From positions 1-64,000 of the forward strand of contig DATIZX010000055.1 of assembly GCA_035516795.1 (NCBI GenBank): 64,000 bases of DNA, given 5' to 3'. Within the stretch, counting starts at the first letter, position 1. Each line of letters opens with the position of its first letter. Source of the stretch: DATJBF01 sp035516795 (GTDB lineage: Bacteria; Verrucomicrobiota; Verrucomicrobiia; Palsa-1439). A program made the position numbers and the translations under genes. Shown in pieces: positions 1 to 7,765 of this stretch. Below the pieces are notes generated by a model. That model was not told the origin of the DNA. It ran no database searches and saw only the letters and a list, made by a program, of their open reading frames with translations.

Positions 1-1
1 C

Positions 2-142
2 GTGGTGGGCGCGTTCCCCGACGGTCAATCGGCGCTGATGCTGGTGGCCGCCCGGCTGCGCCACATGGCCGGCACGAAATGGGGAACTCGACGCTACCTG
101 GACATGGATCGACTCAAGGAGACGGCCACGATGGCCGCGTGA
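2..142 (+). CDS. IS256-family transposase, C-terminal fragment (cut by window edge)
   Basis: An open frame enters from the left edge and ends at TGA 140-142, giving 46 residues. It begins VVGAFPDGQSALMLVAARLR and continues with W-G-T-R-R-Y-L-D-M. This resembles the C-terminus of IS256/mutator-family (DDE) transposases, which typically carry VVGxFPN..., a leucine-rich helix and a W..xRYL motif. The catalytic residues would lie to the left, outside the window, so completeness cannot be judged. It converges on the sigma-54 activator gene. The family call rests on a short stretch. Confidence 0.6.
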   Translation: MVGAFPDGQSALMLVAARLRHMAGTKWGTRRYLDMDRLKETATMAA

Positions 143-150
143 AACTTTTT

Positions 151-172
151 GCCCTCCTCCTCGGAGGAGGGC
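151..172. repeat. Perfect 10-bp inverted repeat after the transposase
   Basis: Ten bases at 151-160 are exactly complementary to 163-172 with a 2-base centre. It starts 8 bp after the transposase stop. There is no T-run on the 3' side of either strand, so it is not a convincing intrinsic terminator. It may be subterminal IS structure. Confidence 0.5.
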
Positions 173-199
173 AAGCAACGGACCAGATCAGGAACTCAA

Positions 200-229
200 A
201 CCAAAGTGCGAAAGAAGCTGGACACTACC
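200..229. mobile_element. Possible right end of the IS256-type element
   Basis: About 60-90 bp after the transposase stop, the stretch around AAAGTGCGAAAGAAGCTG and GGACACTACC resembles the ends of IS256-family elements. The partner left end is outside the window, so neither the inverted repeat nor the target duplication can be confirmed. Confidence 0.3.
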
Positions 230-284
230 TGACACGAGAAAGCTTCCTCGAAGTAGCGGGCACACGTAACGGCGTGCTTTTGCT

Positions 285-1793
285 TCAAGCCGAAGGTTTT
301 TTAGCACTACTTGCAATGCGGTTGTGCTTCTCGATGTAGCCTTTGACAGTCCGCCGATCGAGGTTGGTGCGGCGCGCAACTTCTTCGTAGGTGTTGTGTC
401 GTTCGTGCAAGAGCGCACAGTAGAAAGCCAGAAGCGCCTCAGCATCCAGCACCCCGCTCTCAATGCCATCCAACAGCCGTCCGCGTAAATCCGGCGCGAC
501 CGCCCGGTGGTCACCGTCGTAACGCCGGGTCAGCAGAATCCGCCGCACGGATTGCTCCAGTTCGCGAACGTTGCCCGGCCAGGCGTAGTCTCGACCCAGT
601 GATGAATCGATGACCGTGCGCACGGTTTGCACCATTTCCTCAGAAGATTGCCCCGTCAATCGCGTGACTATCAGGGCGATGAGATCGTTCAGTTCACGAA
701 CGTCCTCGCGGATTCGCTGACGCAACGGTGGCACGGTAATGACGTCTGAACACAACCGATAAAAGAAATCGTCACGGAACTGGCCGGCCCGTCGCAGTTG
801 TTCCAACGGCTTGTTTGTGGCGGCAATCACCCGGCCACGAAACCGCAGTCTTTCGTGGCTGCCCACCGGCACAAAGGTTCGCTCCTGAAGCACCTGCAGC
901 AGTTTGATCTGGACCGTAATTGCTGCGTCCCCAATCTCGTCGAGGAAGATGGCGCCATACGGACTGCAACGCGCAAACGCGCCTTGGTGATCGGCGACCG
1001 CGCCGGTGAAGCTGCCCTTCTTGTGGCCGAACAATTCCGACTCGATCAATGCCTCCGGAAACTGTGAAAGATTCAGGCCGAGAAACGTGCGGGTGAAACT
1101 CTCGGCGAAGCAGCCTCGCTTTTCATCGAAGGGAATGAAACCCGACCTGCCGATCGCGGCGGCTGCGGTGCCTTTGCCGGTGCCCGTCTCACCGAGCAGG
1201 AGAGTCGAGAAATCCTCCATGCGGTTCCAGAGATAACGTTCGTAGAACCGGATGTCGTGGGTGAAGACGTTGTTCCACAGACGGCGGCGCAACTCCTTCA
1301 TGCACGGGCTGCAACCCACCAGTTCGTGATCAATGAAAAAGTACGCTCGACGAATCTGGTAGAAAATGGCGAAGTAGCGCCGAGCCTCCTCGGCACCAAA
1401 CCCGCGCCGCGCGAACAATCTCAAGGCTTTTCCCACGAACGGCACTGGCACTGACCGCTCACCAGCGGCCAGTTGGTCAGCGATCAATTGATCGTAGGCT
1501 GCCAAAAAGCGGTGATAAATCTCATACAGAAATGCGTGGCGCAGGATTTCCCGGTCTTCGCCCTCGATTTGTTTGAAATCCGTCACGCCGGCCCCGTGCA
1601 ATTTGTGAAGTTGCTCGTTCCAGCGCTCTACGGTCAGCTTGATTCGTTCCGCCTGCGGCGCCGCGGCATCGCAACCAGCGATTTTTAGTTGCAGGGCATC
1701 GAAATCATCGGTGAACGGATTGGCGAAAGCCGCGTGGGCTACGAGAGAAAGAAGCTCGCGCTGCTCCGCAGCGATTTCCAGCCCAGATGGCAT
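285..1793 (-). CDS. Sigma-54-dependent transcriptional activator (AAA+ enhancer-binding protein)
   Basis: 502 residues. The central AAA+ domain has Walker A GETGTGKG (201-208), the sigma-54 contact loop as GSFTGA (260-265, A to S versus the usual GAFTGA), Walker B IFLDEIGD (282-289), VPPLRQR (354-360) and WPGNVREL (405-412). The C-terminus (about 449-492) looks like a Fis-type helix-turn-helix (YEEVARRTNLDRRTVKGYI). The first 190 residues match no receiver, GAF or PAS domain I recognise, so the input signal is unknown. A Cys pair (CSPC, 161-164) lies just before the AAA+ core. It diverges from the operon starting near 1952, whose promoter has a sigma-54 pattern, so it most likely activates that operon. 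Start is ATG at 1793; no strong ribosome site is seen. Confidence 0.93.
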   Translation of the reverse strand: MPSGLEIAAEQRELLSLVAHAAFANPFTDDFDALQLKIAGCDAAAPQAERIKLTVERWNEQLHKLHGAGVTDFKQIEGEDREILRHAFLYEIYHRFLAAYDQLIADQLAAGERSVPVPFVGKALRLFARRGFGAEEARRYFAIFYQIRRAYFFIDHELVGCSPCMKELRRRLWNNVFTHDIRFYERYLWNRMEDFSTLLLGETGTGKGTAAAAIGRSGFIPFDEKRGCFAESFTRTFLGLNLSQFPEALIESELFGHKKGSFTGAVADHQGAFARCSPYGAIFLDEIGDAAITVQIKLLQVLQERTFVPVGSHERLRFRGRVIAATNKPLEQLRRAGQFRDDFFYRLCSDVITVPPLRQRIREDVRELNDLIALIVTRLTGQSSEEMVQTVRTVIDSSLGRDYAWPGNVRELEQSVRRILLTRRYDGDHRAVAPDLRGRLLDGIESGVLDAEALLAFYCALLHERHNTYEEVARRTNLDRRTVKGYIEKHNRIASSAKKPSA

Positions 1794-1841
1794 ACGGAAA
1801 TTGTATATTTGGCCATCAGTAAATGTCTAGTACCATATCGA

Positions 1842-1881
1842 GTCCACGTTGTCGCTATTCTGTAATATATTGGTGGACAAC
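1842..1881. promoter_or_regulatory. Candidate upstream activator-binding dyad
   Basis: GTCCAC (1842-1847) and GTTGTC (1848-1853) recur inverted as GTGGAC (1873-1878) and GACAAC (1876-1881). The dyad lies about 25 bp upstream of the -24 element, closer than most enhancer sites. It sits between the activator gene and its presumed target, so it could serve activation or autoregulation. Assignment is inferred from position and symmetry. Confidence 0.35.
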
Positions 1882-1904
1882 AAGAAACACTAACGTCCCC
1901 TTTT

Positions 1905-1919
1905 TGGCACGACAGCGGC
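1905..1919 (+). promoter_or_regulatory. Candidate sigma-54 (-24/-12) promoter
   Basis: TGGCACGACAGCGGC fits the -24 half (TGGCAC) well, with the invariant GG (1906-1907) followed by exactly ten bases and GC (1918-1919). The -12 half is CGGCG rather than TTGCA, so only the essential GC is kept. Transcription would start near 1931, about 20 bases before the first ATG at 1952. The adjacent divergent sigma-54 activator supports the call. Confidence 0.6.
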
Positions 1920-1951
1920 GTATGGGCCAGAACGGAGATAAAAACATAAAA

Positions 1952-2143
1952 ATGTCCCAACGACTCCCAAGTGTAATGATGCTGAGCGTAGCCGCAACGC
2001 TGGTCGGAATTCCCATCCTGCGCTGCCCTCAACAATGGGAAATCAGACTCTGCGAACTCGATACCTTCTTCATCGCGTTCACACTCGTCTGCACCGCCCT
2101 TCTACTCTGGCCGCACAGCGAACCTGCAACAGTTCAACATTAG
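1952..2143 (+). CDS. Small two-helix membrane protein, first gene of the operon
   Basis: 63 residues from ATG 1952. Two hydrophobic stretches (about 8-24 and 39-53) suggest two membrane passes. I recognise no family. A GGAG lies at 1933-1936 but is far from the ATG. The frame stays open upstream to 1823, but those residues would precede the predicted transcription start, so 1952 (or ATG 1922) is preferred. The next gene begins 13 bp after the stop. Confidence 0.5.
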   Translation: MSQRLPSVMMLSVAATLVGIPILRCPQQWEIRLCELDTFFIAFTLVCTALLLWPHSEPATVQH

Positions 2144-2156
2144 GAGGAGCAATGCC

Positions 2157-2486
2157 ATGAGACGAATCACCTTAACGGCTGTCCTCGTGACCCTAGCTGT
2201 AGTGAGCACCGGCTGCGCCAGCACTCTTATTCGCGGTGCGCAGGGCCTCACCACAAGTCCAGAACCATTGGGCGCATATCCAGGTGTGCGAGCGGATGTG
2301 AGCGGAATCGTCTGCGCACCCGCCGCTGCACTGAAGGAGGATCCTTTTGCGCTCTGCTTGATCCCACTCTCTGCCGCCGATCTACCGCTTTCGGCTGTCG
2401 TAGATACCGGCCTGCTCCCCTTTGAGACGTGGAAGTTGTGGAGCCCGAGCGCAAAAGAACCGACGCAAAAACCGAAGAAAACGTGA
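2157..2486 (+). CDS. YceK/YidQ-like lipoprotein
   Basis: 109 residues. The N-terminus is a lipoprotein signal peptide ending in a lipobox (VVSTGC, Cys19). The mature part has GAYPGVRADV and later LPLSAVVDTGLLPFE, matching the YceK/YidQ (DUF1375) pattern of a YPG.R.D motif followed by PLS.V.DT.L.P. The family's function is not well defined; it is likely an envelope lipoprotein. A strong AGGAGGA site precedes ATG 2157. The position in a sigma-54 operon of membrane proteins fits an envelope role. Confidence 0.75.
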   Translation: MRRITLTAVLVTLAVVSTGCASTLIRGAQGLTTSPEPLGAYPGVRADVSGIVCAPAAALKEDPFALCLIPLSAADLPLSAVVDTGLLPFETWKLWSPSAKEPTQKPKKT

Positions 2487-2537
2487 GCCAGCGATGAGTC
2501 CACCCCGCTGAGACCAAACAGCAAAGACAGGAAAACC

Positions 2538-2900
2538 ATGAAAGAACCTGCGAAACGAATTTTGTTCTGGACGCCGAGAATTCTCGGAATTCTGTATGCC
2601 GCATTCATCAGCATCTTCGCGCTTGATGTATTTGGCGCGGGCTACGGTTTCTGGGGAACGGTCGCGGCTCTGCTGATACATCTCATTCCAACTGGGTTAC
2701 TCCTTCTCGCTCTGATCATTGCTTGGCGTTGGGAATGCGTGGGCGGACTTCTCTACATCGGGCTGGGCTTGTGGTATTCGTCCCTGGTCTGGCACCACCA
2801 CCCCGGCTGGATCCAGGTAATCGCGGGCCCTGTGTTTCTAACCGGCATCTTGTTCTTCATAAATTGGCTGTACACGAAGGAACTTCCGACCGGCTCCTAA
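2538..2900 (+). CDS. Four-helix small membrane protein (DUF7670-like)
   Basis: 120 residues with about four hydrophobic helices and short loops. The N-terminal RILFWTPRILGILYAAFIS followed by FALDVFG recalls a widespread uncharacterised small membrane family (DUF7670, assigned from memory). It starts at ATG 2538 after the lipoprotein gene and ends 9 bp before the radical SAM gene, so it is very likely co-transcribed. No catalytic motif is visible. Confidence 0.7.
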   Translation: MKEPAKRILFWTPRILGILYAAFISIFALDVFGAGYGFWGTVAALLIHLIPTGLLLLALIIAWRWECVGGLLYIGLGLWYSSLVWHHHPGWIQVIAGPVFLTGILFFINWLYTKELPTGS

Positions 2901-2909
2901 CCCATCACC

Positions 2910-4304
2910 ATGAGAATCTTACTCATACTGCCTGCCGGTGAGAACGTGCGTGTAACCCGGCAAAGACCGCGCGTGCCGAAACGCGCAATGCTCCGATTCA
3001 GCGTGTTGCCGCTGACGACTGTCGCGGCGCTCACGCCGCCGGAACATGAGGTGCAGATTGTGGACGAAAACGTCGAGGCATTGGACTTCAGCGCCGATTG
3101 CGATGTGGTCGGCATAACCCTGATGACGGCGTTGGCGCCGCGCGCATACGAGATCGCCCGCGAATTTCGTGCGCGCGGCAGGGTCGTGGTCGGCGGAGGA
3201 TTTCACGTGACGCTGTGCCCCGATGAGGCGCGGCAACATTTCAATGCCATCGTAGTGGGGGACGCAGAGGGTGCCTGGCCGGCTTTATTGCGCGATGTCG
3301 AAGCGGGAAGGTTGCGGAAGATATATTCCAGCCCTCCCACTGGTAAAGTCGTTCTCTCTGCGCAGTCGCGATGGCAGTTATTGCGCCGCAACGCCAAACA
3401 TTACGTGACGCTGAACGCCATCCAGGCCACTCGTGGCTGCTCGCACGGTTGCCGATATTGCTCGGTGACGGCGTTCCATCGGCGGATACACCGACAGCGG
3501 CCCGTGGCAGATGTCGTGGCGGAGTTGGAGCATATCGCGCGCAATTTCATGTTTGTCGACGATAACATCATTGCCCACCGCGCGTACGCTTGTGAATTGT
3601 TTCGGGCGATGACTCCGTTGCGCAAACGTTGGGTTACCCAGTGTTCTATCGAGATCGCCGACGACACTGAGCTTCTTCAGTTGGCGCGAGCCGCCGGCTG
3701 TCGCGGTTTGTTCATCGGTGTCGAAACGATCAGCGCGGAAAACCTCACGGCGATGGACAAGGGGTTCAATGACAGCCGGCGCTACCGCGAACGCCTTCAC
3801 CAAATTCGCTGCGCCGGCATCGGTGTGGTGGCTGGCATCATTGTCGGACTGGATCGGGATGACGTGACGGTATTCCAGCGCACGTTACGCTTTCTGGAGT
3901 GGACAGGGGTAGACACGGTGCAGGTCAACATTTTGACGCCGCTGCCGGGCACGCCGTTGTTCGAGGATTTCGCGCGCACGGGCCGGATTCGCGACCGCGA
4001 GTGGAACCACTATGACTTCCGGCACTGCGTTATCGAGCCAGCCAGAATGTCTTCGCAGGAACTGCAGAATGGAGCTGACTGGCTGCGGGCCCAATTCTAC
4101 CGCTTGGACCGGATTCTCGTCCGGTTCGCGCGCGGAATCTTCGTCATCGGCTGGATACCCGCGTTGCTCGGTCTAAAGTTGAATCTGACCTACCGCCGTG
4201 ACAACCGGCGGGAGCAGATCGTCGGCCGCAACCCCGCACAGGCCGTGCGCGTGACCGCGGACAAGGTCGTCTTCGGTCAGGAGGCAGCATGCGTGGAAGG
4301 TTGA
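2910..4304 (+). CDS. B12-binding-domain radical SAM protein
   Basis: 464 residues. Residues 40-135 look like a cobalamin-binding Rossmann domain (VGITLMTALAPRAYEIAREF, VVVGGGFHV, VVGDAEGAW). The radical SAM core starts at TRGCSHGCRYCSVT, with the CX3CX2C cluster ligands at Cys177, 181 and 184. It continues with FVDDNI and FIGVETI, typical of the SPASM-less B12 radical SAM proteins (HpnJ/HpnR/BchE-like fold). These enzymes methylate or rearrange unactivated carbons; the substrate here is unknown. A hydrophobic stretch near 408-422 may touch the membrane. The 3' end overlaps the hydrolase gene by 16 bp. Confidence 0.88.
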   Translation: MRILLILPAGENVRVTRQRPRVPKRAMLRFSVLPLTTVAALTPPEHEVQIVDENVEALDFSADCDVVGITLMTALAPRAYEIAREFRARGRVVVGGGFHVTLCPDEARQHFNAIVVGDAEGAWPALLRDVEAGRLRKIYSSPPTGKVVLSAQSRWQLLRRNAKHYVTLNAIQATRGCSHGCRYCSVTAFHRRIHRQRPVADVVAELEHIARNFMFVDDNIIAHRAYACELFRAMTPLRKRWVTQCSIEIADDTELLQLARAAGCRGLFIGVETISAENLTAMDKGFNDSRRYRERLHQIRCAGIGVVAGIIVGLDRDDVTVFQRTLRFLEWTGVDTVQVNILTPLPGTPLFEDFARTGRIRDREWNHYDFRHCVIEPARMSSQELQNGADWLRAQFYRLDRILVRFARGIFVIGWIPALLGLKLNLTYRRDNRREQIVGRNPAQAVRVTADKVVFGQEAACVEG

Positions 4305-5230
4305 GATGGTTGTTGGTCAGCATTATCGCGTTGATGATGTTGGCGGTAGCCTTTGCCATTGTGGCGTATGCGACGCAACGTCACTGGCTACCCTATGCGA
4401 TTGTCTCGGCCACAAATAACGGGCGGAACATCGGAATTTCCGACCGAAAACCACAGAGCGTGACGCGGCAAATGCGCGTCGAAGTCGGTCCGCCGGCCGC
4501 TTCGTTGTCCGTTTGGATTATTGATCCAACAACGAAAGCGAGCGGTACCATCTTCGTGCTGCATGGAATTCATGATCGCAAGACCTCGATGCTGGGGACC
4601 GGCAGGCTATTGGCGCGGCAGGGGTACCGCGCGGTTCTGGTAGACCTGCGCGGGCACGGAGAATCGAGCGGGAAATGGCTGACGTACGGGGCAGTGGAGT
4701 CCAGCGACCTGTCGCAGGTTTTGGACGCGCTGCAACGTGAGAATCTCGTCACCGGTCCGGTCGGCGTTTACGGAGCTTCCTATGGTGCGGCGTGCGCACT
4801 GATGTTTGCCGGACACGATCCGCGAGTACGTGCTGTGGTGAGCGTGGCGTCATTCGCGACAATGCGGGACGAGGTGCCCTATTTTATTCGTCATGCGTCG
4901 AGGATGCCGTCATGGTTGATTCCGGATGACAGCATCGCGCGCGCGATTACAGATGCCGGTCGGCTGGCGGGATTCGACCCGAAGAAAGCCAGTCCGCTCG
5001 CAGCAATTCAACGTACGCACGCTCAGGTATTGCTCATCCAGGGGGAGCCGGATGCGAAAGTGTCTGTCGACGACGCCCGGCAACTGCACGCCGTGGCAAC
5101 GGACCACAGCCAATTAGTCGTAACCGCCAGCCCGGGGCACGATGCCTTCTTCCGCGATCGTGACGGATTGATTGCACGCGCGACAACAGTATGGTTTGCG
5201 AAGTGGCTGGGAAAACCGGCGGCAAAATGA
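4289..5230 (+). CDS. Membrane-anchored alpha/beta hydrolase
   Basis: 313 residues. One N-terminal hydrophobic helix (about 7-27) is an uncleaved anchor or signal. The fold shows the oxyanion HG (FVLHGIHD, 89-96), VDLRGHGESSG, the nucleophile elbow GASYGA (Ser164), a likely acid in GEPDAKVS and the catalytic His in SPGHDAFF. This is a serine hydrolase of the dienelactone/acyl-peptidase-like type; the substrate is unknown. GGAGG lies just before ATG 4289, inside the radical SAM gene, indicating translational coupling. Confidence 0.85.
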   Translation: MRGRLRWLLVSIIALMMLAVAFAIVAYATQRHWLPYAIVSATNNGRNIGISDRKPQSVTRQMRVEVGPPAASLSVWIIDPTTKASGTIFVLHGIHDRKTSMLGTGRLLARQGYRAVLVDLRGHGESSGKWLTYGAVESSDLSQVLDALQRENLVTGPVGVYGASYGAACALMFAGHDPRVRAVVSVASFATMRDEVPYFIRHASRMPSWLIPDDSIARAITDAGRLAGFDPKKASPLAAIQRTHAQVLLIQGEPDAKVSVDDARQLHAVATDHSQLVVTASPGHDAFFRDRDGLIARATTVWFAKWLGKPAAK

Positions 5231-5265
5231 TAGGTCAGGAAACGACGCTCGTAGGAGGACAAGCC

Positions 5266-6594
5266 ATGAAGAATCGCAAGTACGTGGCGTGGTTGTACGA
5301 ACAATTGCCGGGACTAGTGAGCGAGGGTGTGCTGCCGACGGAATCAGCAGACGCGTTGCGGCGTCATTTCGGGGAAGCCGCAGCGGGTCGGAGTGGACGG
5401 CGCTGGTTGGTGGTCTTGTTCAGCATCATCGGCACAGCCTTGATCGGCGGCGGGATTATTCTATTGCTGGCCCACAACTGGGAGCAATTGTCACGGCCGG
5501 TGCGCGCAACGATTGCCTTTCTTCCACTGCTGGTCGCTCAAGGATTGGCCGCCTGGGTTTTGTGGAGCAGACGCCCGAGCACGGCACTGCGCGAAGGTGT
5601 CGGAACATTTCTTACCTTGTCCATTGGCGCCTGCATCTCACTCATTTCGCAGACCTACAATCTGGGGGGCGACTTCGGTGATTTCATGCTGACGTGGACA
5701 TTGCTTGCTTTACCAGTGGCATATCTGCTGGGCGCGACCGTGCCGGCGTTGTTGTATCTGGTCGGCATCACTGTGTGGACGGGCACGGTTTGGGATGACG
5801 GCTGGAAATCTCTTGGTTACTGGCCGCTGCTCGCCGCAGCGATTCCGTTCCTCTGGTTGACCGCGCGCAAGAATCGCTATCATCCGCGGCCGGTTGTTTT
5901 TTGTTGGGTACTCACGTTGACGCTTCCGATTGCGCTGGGAGTGTCGCTACACAAGGTGCTCAACGCATCCAACGCGTGGCTCGTCGTGTACATCGCGTTG
6001 GGCGGGGTGCTGTTTCTTATCGGAAACCGTTGGTGGGGTGGAGCTACCGCCTTTTGGCAGCGTCCATTCCAGAGTCTGAGCGCGTTGGGAATGACCGGAT
6101 GCGGAATTGCACTTTCTTTCAATGTAGTCTGGAAAGAGTTGGCGCATCCACATGGTTGGGCGCCAGTCATTGACGCCGTTGGCTGGGAATGGATTACTTG
6201 GGGCGTGATGGTGGCCTGGGTAATTGCGGCAGTGGCCCTGTGGGCAGATTGTCTATGGCGCCGCGATTGGGCCGTGTTGCCTATGGGAACGATGCCCTTG
6301 GTGGCGTTTGCCAGTTACGTTTTGGTTGAGACGAGCGAGCAGGCGGCGATTGGAGCCATCCTGTTCAACGTCTATCTGTTCCTCCTTGGCATGGGCACGC
6401 TGATGGCCGGCGTGCGCGAACGCCGGCTCGGCGTCGTGAATGGCGGGATGGTCGTGCTGGCAGCGTTGATTCTGGCACGGTTCTTCGATGCGGACATTGG
6501 CTTCGTCGCGCGCGGCGTGGCATTTATCGTCATCGGCGTTTTGTTTCTCACCACCAACCTCGGCCTGCTGCGCTGGAAAGGAGCGGTACAATGA
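5266..6594 (+). CDS. DUF2157 polytopic membrane protein
   Basis: 442 residues from ATG 5266, chosen because GTAGGAGGAC lies 7-15 bp upstream; a longer frame from 5191 overlaps the hydrolase. A soluble N-terminal helix region (1-45) is followed by about a dozen hydrophobic segments. The N-terminal layout (short helical domain, then GTALIGGGIILLLAHNWEQL) is the DUF2157 signature. Genes of this family often precede a GDYXXLXY-domain gene, as here. Function unknown; probably an inner-membrane protein. Confidence 0.83.
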   Translation: MKNRKYVAWLYEQLPGLVSEGVLPTESADALRRHFGEAAAGRSGRRWLVVLFSIIGTALIGGGIILLLAHNWEQLSRPVRATIAFLPLLVAQGLAAWVLWSRRPSTALREGVGTFLTLSIGACISLISQTYNLGGDFGDFMLTWTLLALPVAYLLGATVPALLYLVGITVWTGTVWDDGWKSLGYWPLLAAAIPFLWLTARKNRYHPRPVVFCWVLTLTLPIALGVSLHKVLNASNAWLVVYIALGGVLFLIGNRWWGGATAFWQRPFQSLSALGMTGCGIALSFNVVWKELAHPHGWAPVIDAVGWEWITWGVMVAWVIAAVALWADCLWRRDWAVLPMGTMPLVAFASYVLVETSEQAAIGAILFNVYLFLLGMGTLMAGVRERRLGVVNGGMVVLAALILARFFDADIGFVARGVAFIVIGVLFLTTNLGLLRWKGAVQ

Positions 6595-7151
6595 ACTCGC
6601 GAATTCCGTTCGGGATCTTTCTCGCGGTGGCACTGATCCAGTTGAGCATACCGGCGCAAATGATCTGGCGTCACGAGCGTTCGCTAACCAAGGGCCGGGC
6701 GTATCGGTTCCGCACCGCGCCGGTGGACCCCTACGACGCCTTTCGTGGTCGCTTCGTTGCCTTGCGGTTCGAACAGGAGAAAGCGCCGTGGAAAGACCGG
6801 CAGCCGGCACGGCGAGGGCAATCAGTCTATGCGCTAATCGAGGAAGGCTCGGACGGGTTCGCGCACTTCAGCGGGGCCACCGCTCACAAACCGGTCGCTG
6901 GCGATTACATCGTCGCGCATGTGAGTTGGCCCGAGGCAAACAACACCGTGCATCTGATTTTGCCATTTGACCGGTTCTACATGGAAGAAACGCTGGCGCC
7001 CGCCGCGGAACGCGCTTACCGGGAACACAACAGTCGGAGCAACCAAAACGCCTCCGCTGTGGTTCGCGTTCTTAATGGTCTCGGTGTGATCGAGAATGTC
7101 TTCGTCGCGAACAAACCAATCGGCGAGTTCATCCGCGACGCGAAACGGTGA
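6591..7151 (+). CDS. GDYXXLXY-domain protein
   Basis: 186 residues, ATG overlapping the DUF2157 stop (ATGA). An N-terminal hydrophobic helix (about 8-22) anchors a periplasmic domain. The motif VDPYDAFRGRFVALRF corresponds to the conserved DPxDxxRGxYxxL core of the GDYXXLXY family. Membrane pairing with DUF2157 is common in bacteria; the biochemical role is not established. Last gene of the sigma-54 operon. A weak short stem follows the stop (GGTAA/TTACC) without a T-run. Confidence 0.83.
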   Translation: MNSRIPFGIFLAVALIQLSIPAQMIWRHERSLTKGRAYRFRTAPVDPYDAFRGRFVALRFEQEKAPWKDRQPARRGQSVYALIEEGSDGFAHFSGATAHKPVAGDYIVAHVSWPEANNTVHLILPFDRFYMEETLAPAAERAYREHNSRSNQNASAVVRVLNGLGVIENVFVANKPIGEFIRDAKR

Positions 7152-7207
7152 TCTGACGGGTAACCGTTACACTTACCGTGCCCGCGGCTTACTACGACCT
7201 CGCCTGG

Positions 7208-7284
7208 GGATCGCCGAACGCGTGGAGGCAAGCTGACGGAGAAAGCAACTTTCAACGCGTCGAGTGGGAAGTTGAATCTGCCGA
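7208..7284. repeat. 77-bp direct repeat, copy 1
   Basis: Matches 8282-8358 in the same orientation at 68 of 77 positions (about 88 percent) without gaps. It begins GGATCGCCGAACG and ends CTGCCGA. The two copies bracket the two toxin-antitoxin pairs. Read on the minus strand both stay open (PLD.LKV.F.VSLPP.VRRS), but no start is near, so I treat them as a dispersed non-coding repeat. Confidence 0.85.
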
Positions 7285-7341
7285 TACCGTGTCGACACAA
7301 AACATTCAAACAGCGGCTGCTCGTACGTTATGGTGTGCGGC

Positions 7342-7569
7342 ATGAGCACGCTGACTGAAATCAAGGCCGCGCTGCCCAAGCTTTCCGAAGCTGAGTTGAA
7401 ACAATTGGCTGAGGACCTTGACCGTCTTTTCCGAGAGCGCAAGGGCACGTCGATTTATCAGGACGCGCACGGAACGCTTAACGAAGCGGATCTGATTGTG
7501 GCTGCCGACCGCGCTTTCCAAGACTACGACAAAGCCGAGGAAGACGATGCCAATCGCAAAGCGCGGTGA
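7342..7569 (+). CDS. Probable antitoxin of a PemK/MazF-type module
   Basis: 75 residues from the second ATG (MSTLTEIKAALPKLSEAEL). It is a small, helical, acidic protein with no clear DNA-binding motif; the layout resembles addiction-module antitoxins with the L-P-x-L-S-x-x-E-L pattern. Its 3' end overlaps the start of a degraded PemK-like toxin by 23 bp, the usual antitoxin-toxin arrangement. With the partner broken it may now be functionless. Confidence 0.6.
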   Translation: MSTLTEIKAALPKLSEAELKQLAEDLDRLFRERKGTSIYQDAHGTLNEADLIVAADRAFQDYDKAEEDDANRKAR

Positions 7570-7765
7570 AGTGTGGCAGGTTGACCTCGGTCTCGCGGCA
7601 AAAAACTCGCAGAAGGCGTTTGACGCCAATGCGCACGCATTGGTATCTCAATGTCGCCTTTGGCACTCTACCTTCAGCCGCACCGCTGCAATCTTCGTCT
7701 GGATCACCGTCAGTTTTCCTCTGCGACACCAGGAGCTTTTGGTGGCTCAAAATCTCTTGAAGTAG
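7547..7765 (+). pseudogene. Decayed PemK/MazF-like toxin
   Basis: The N-terminus MPIAKRGEVWQVDLGLAAK matches the start of PemK/MazF-family endoribonuclease toxins (KRGEVW.VDLG.AAK). The expected next block (RP.LVLS) is absent and the reading frame degenerates. Near 7715-7755, pieces resembling the family C-terminal half (PGAF, then AQNL) lie in different frames. This implies an internal deletion plus frameshift. The remaining frame is 72 codons versus about 110 in the family. It runs 3' into the convergent hicA. Confidence 0.55.

Noticed and set aside
151..172. Perfect inverted repeat as an intrinsic terminator
   Set aside because: No T-run on the 3' side in either direction.
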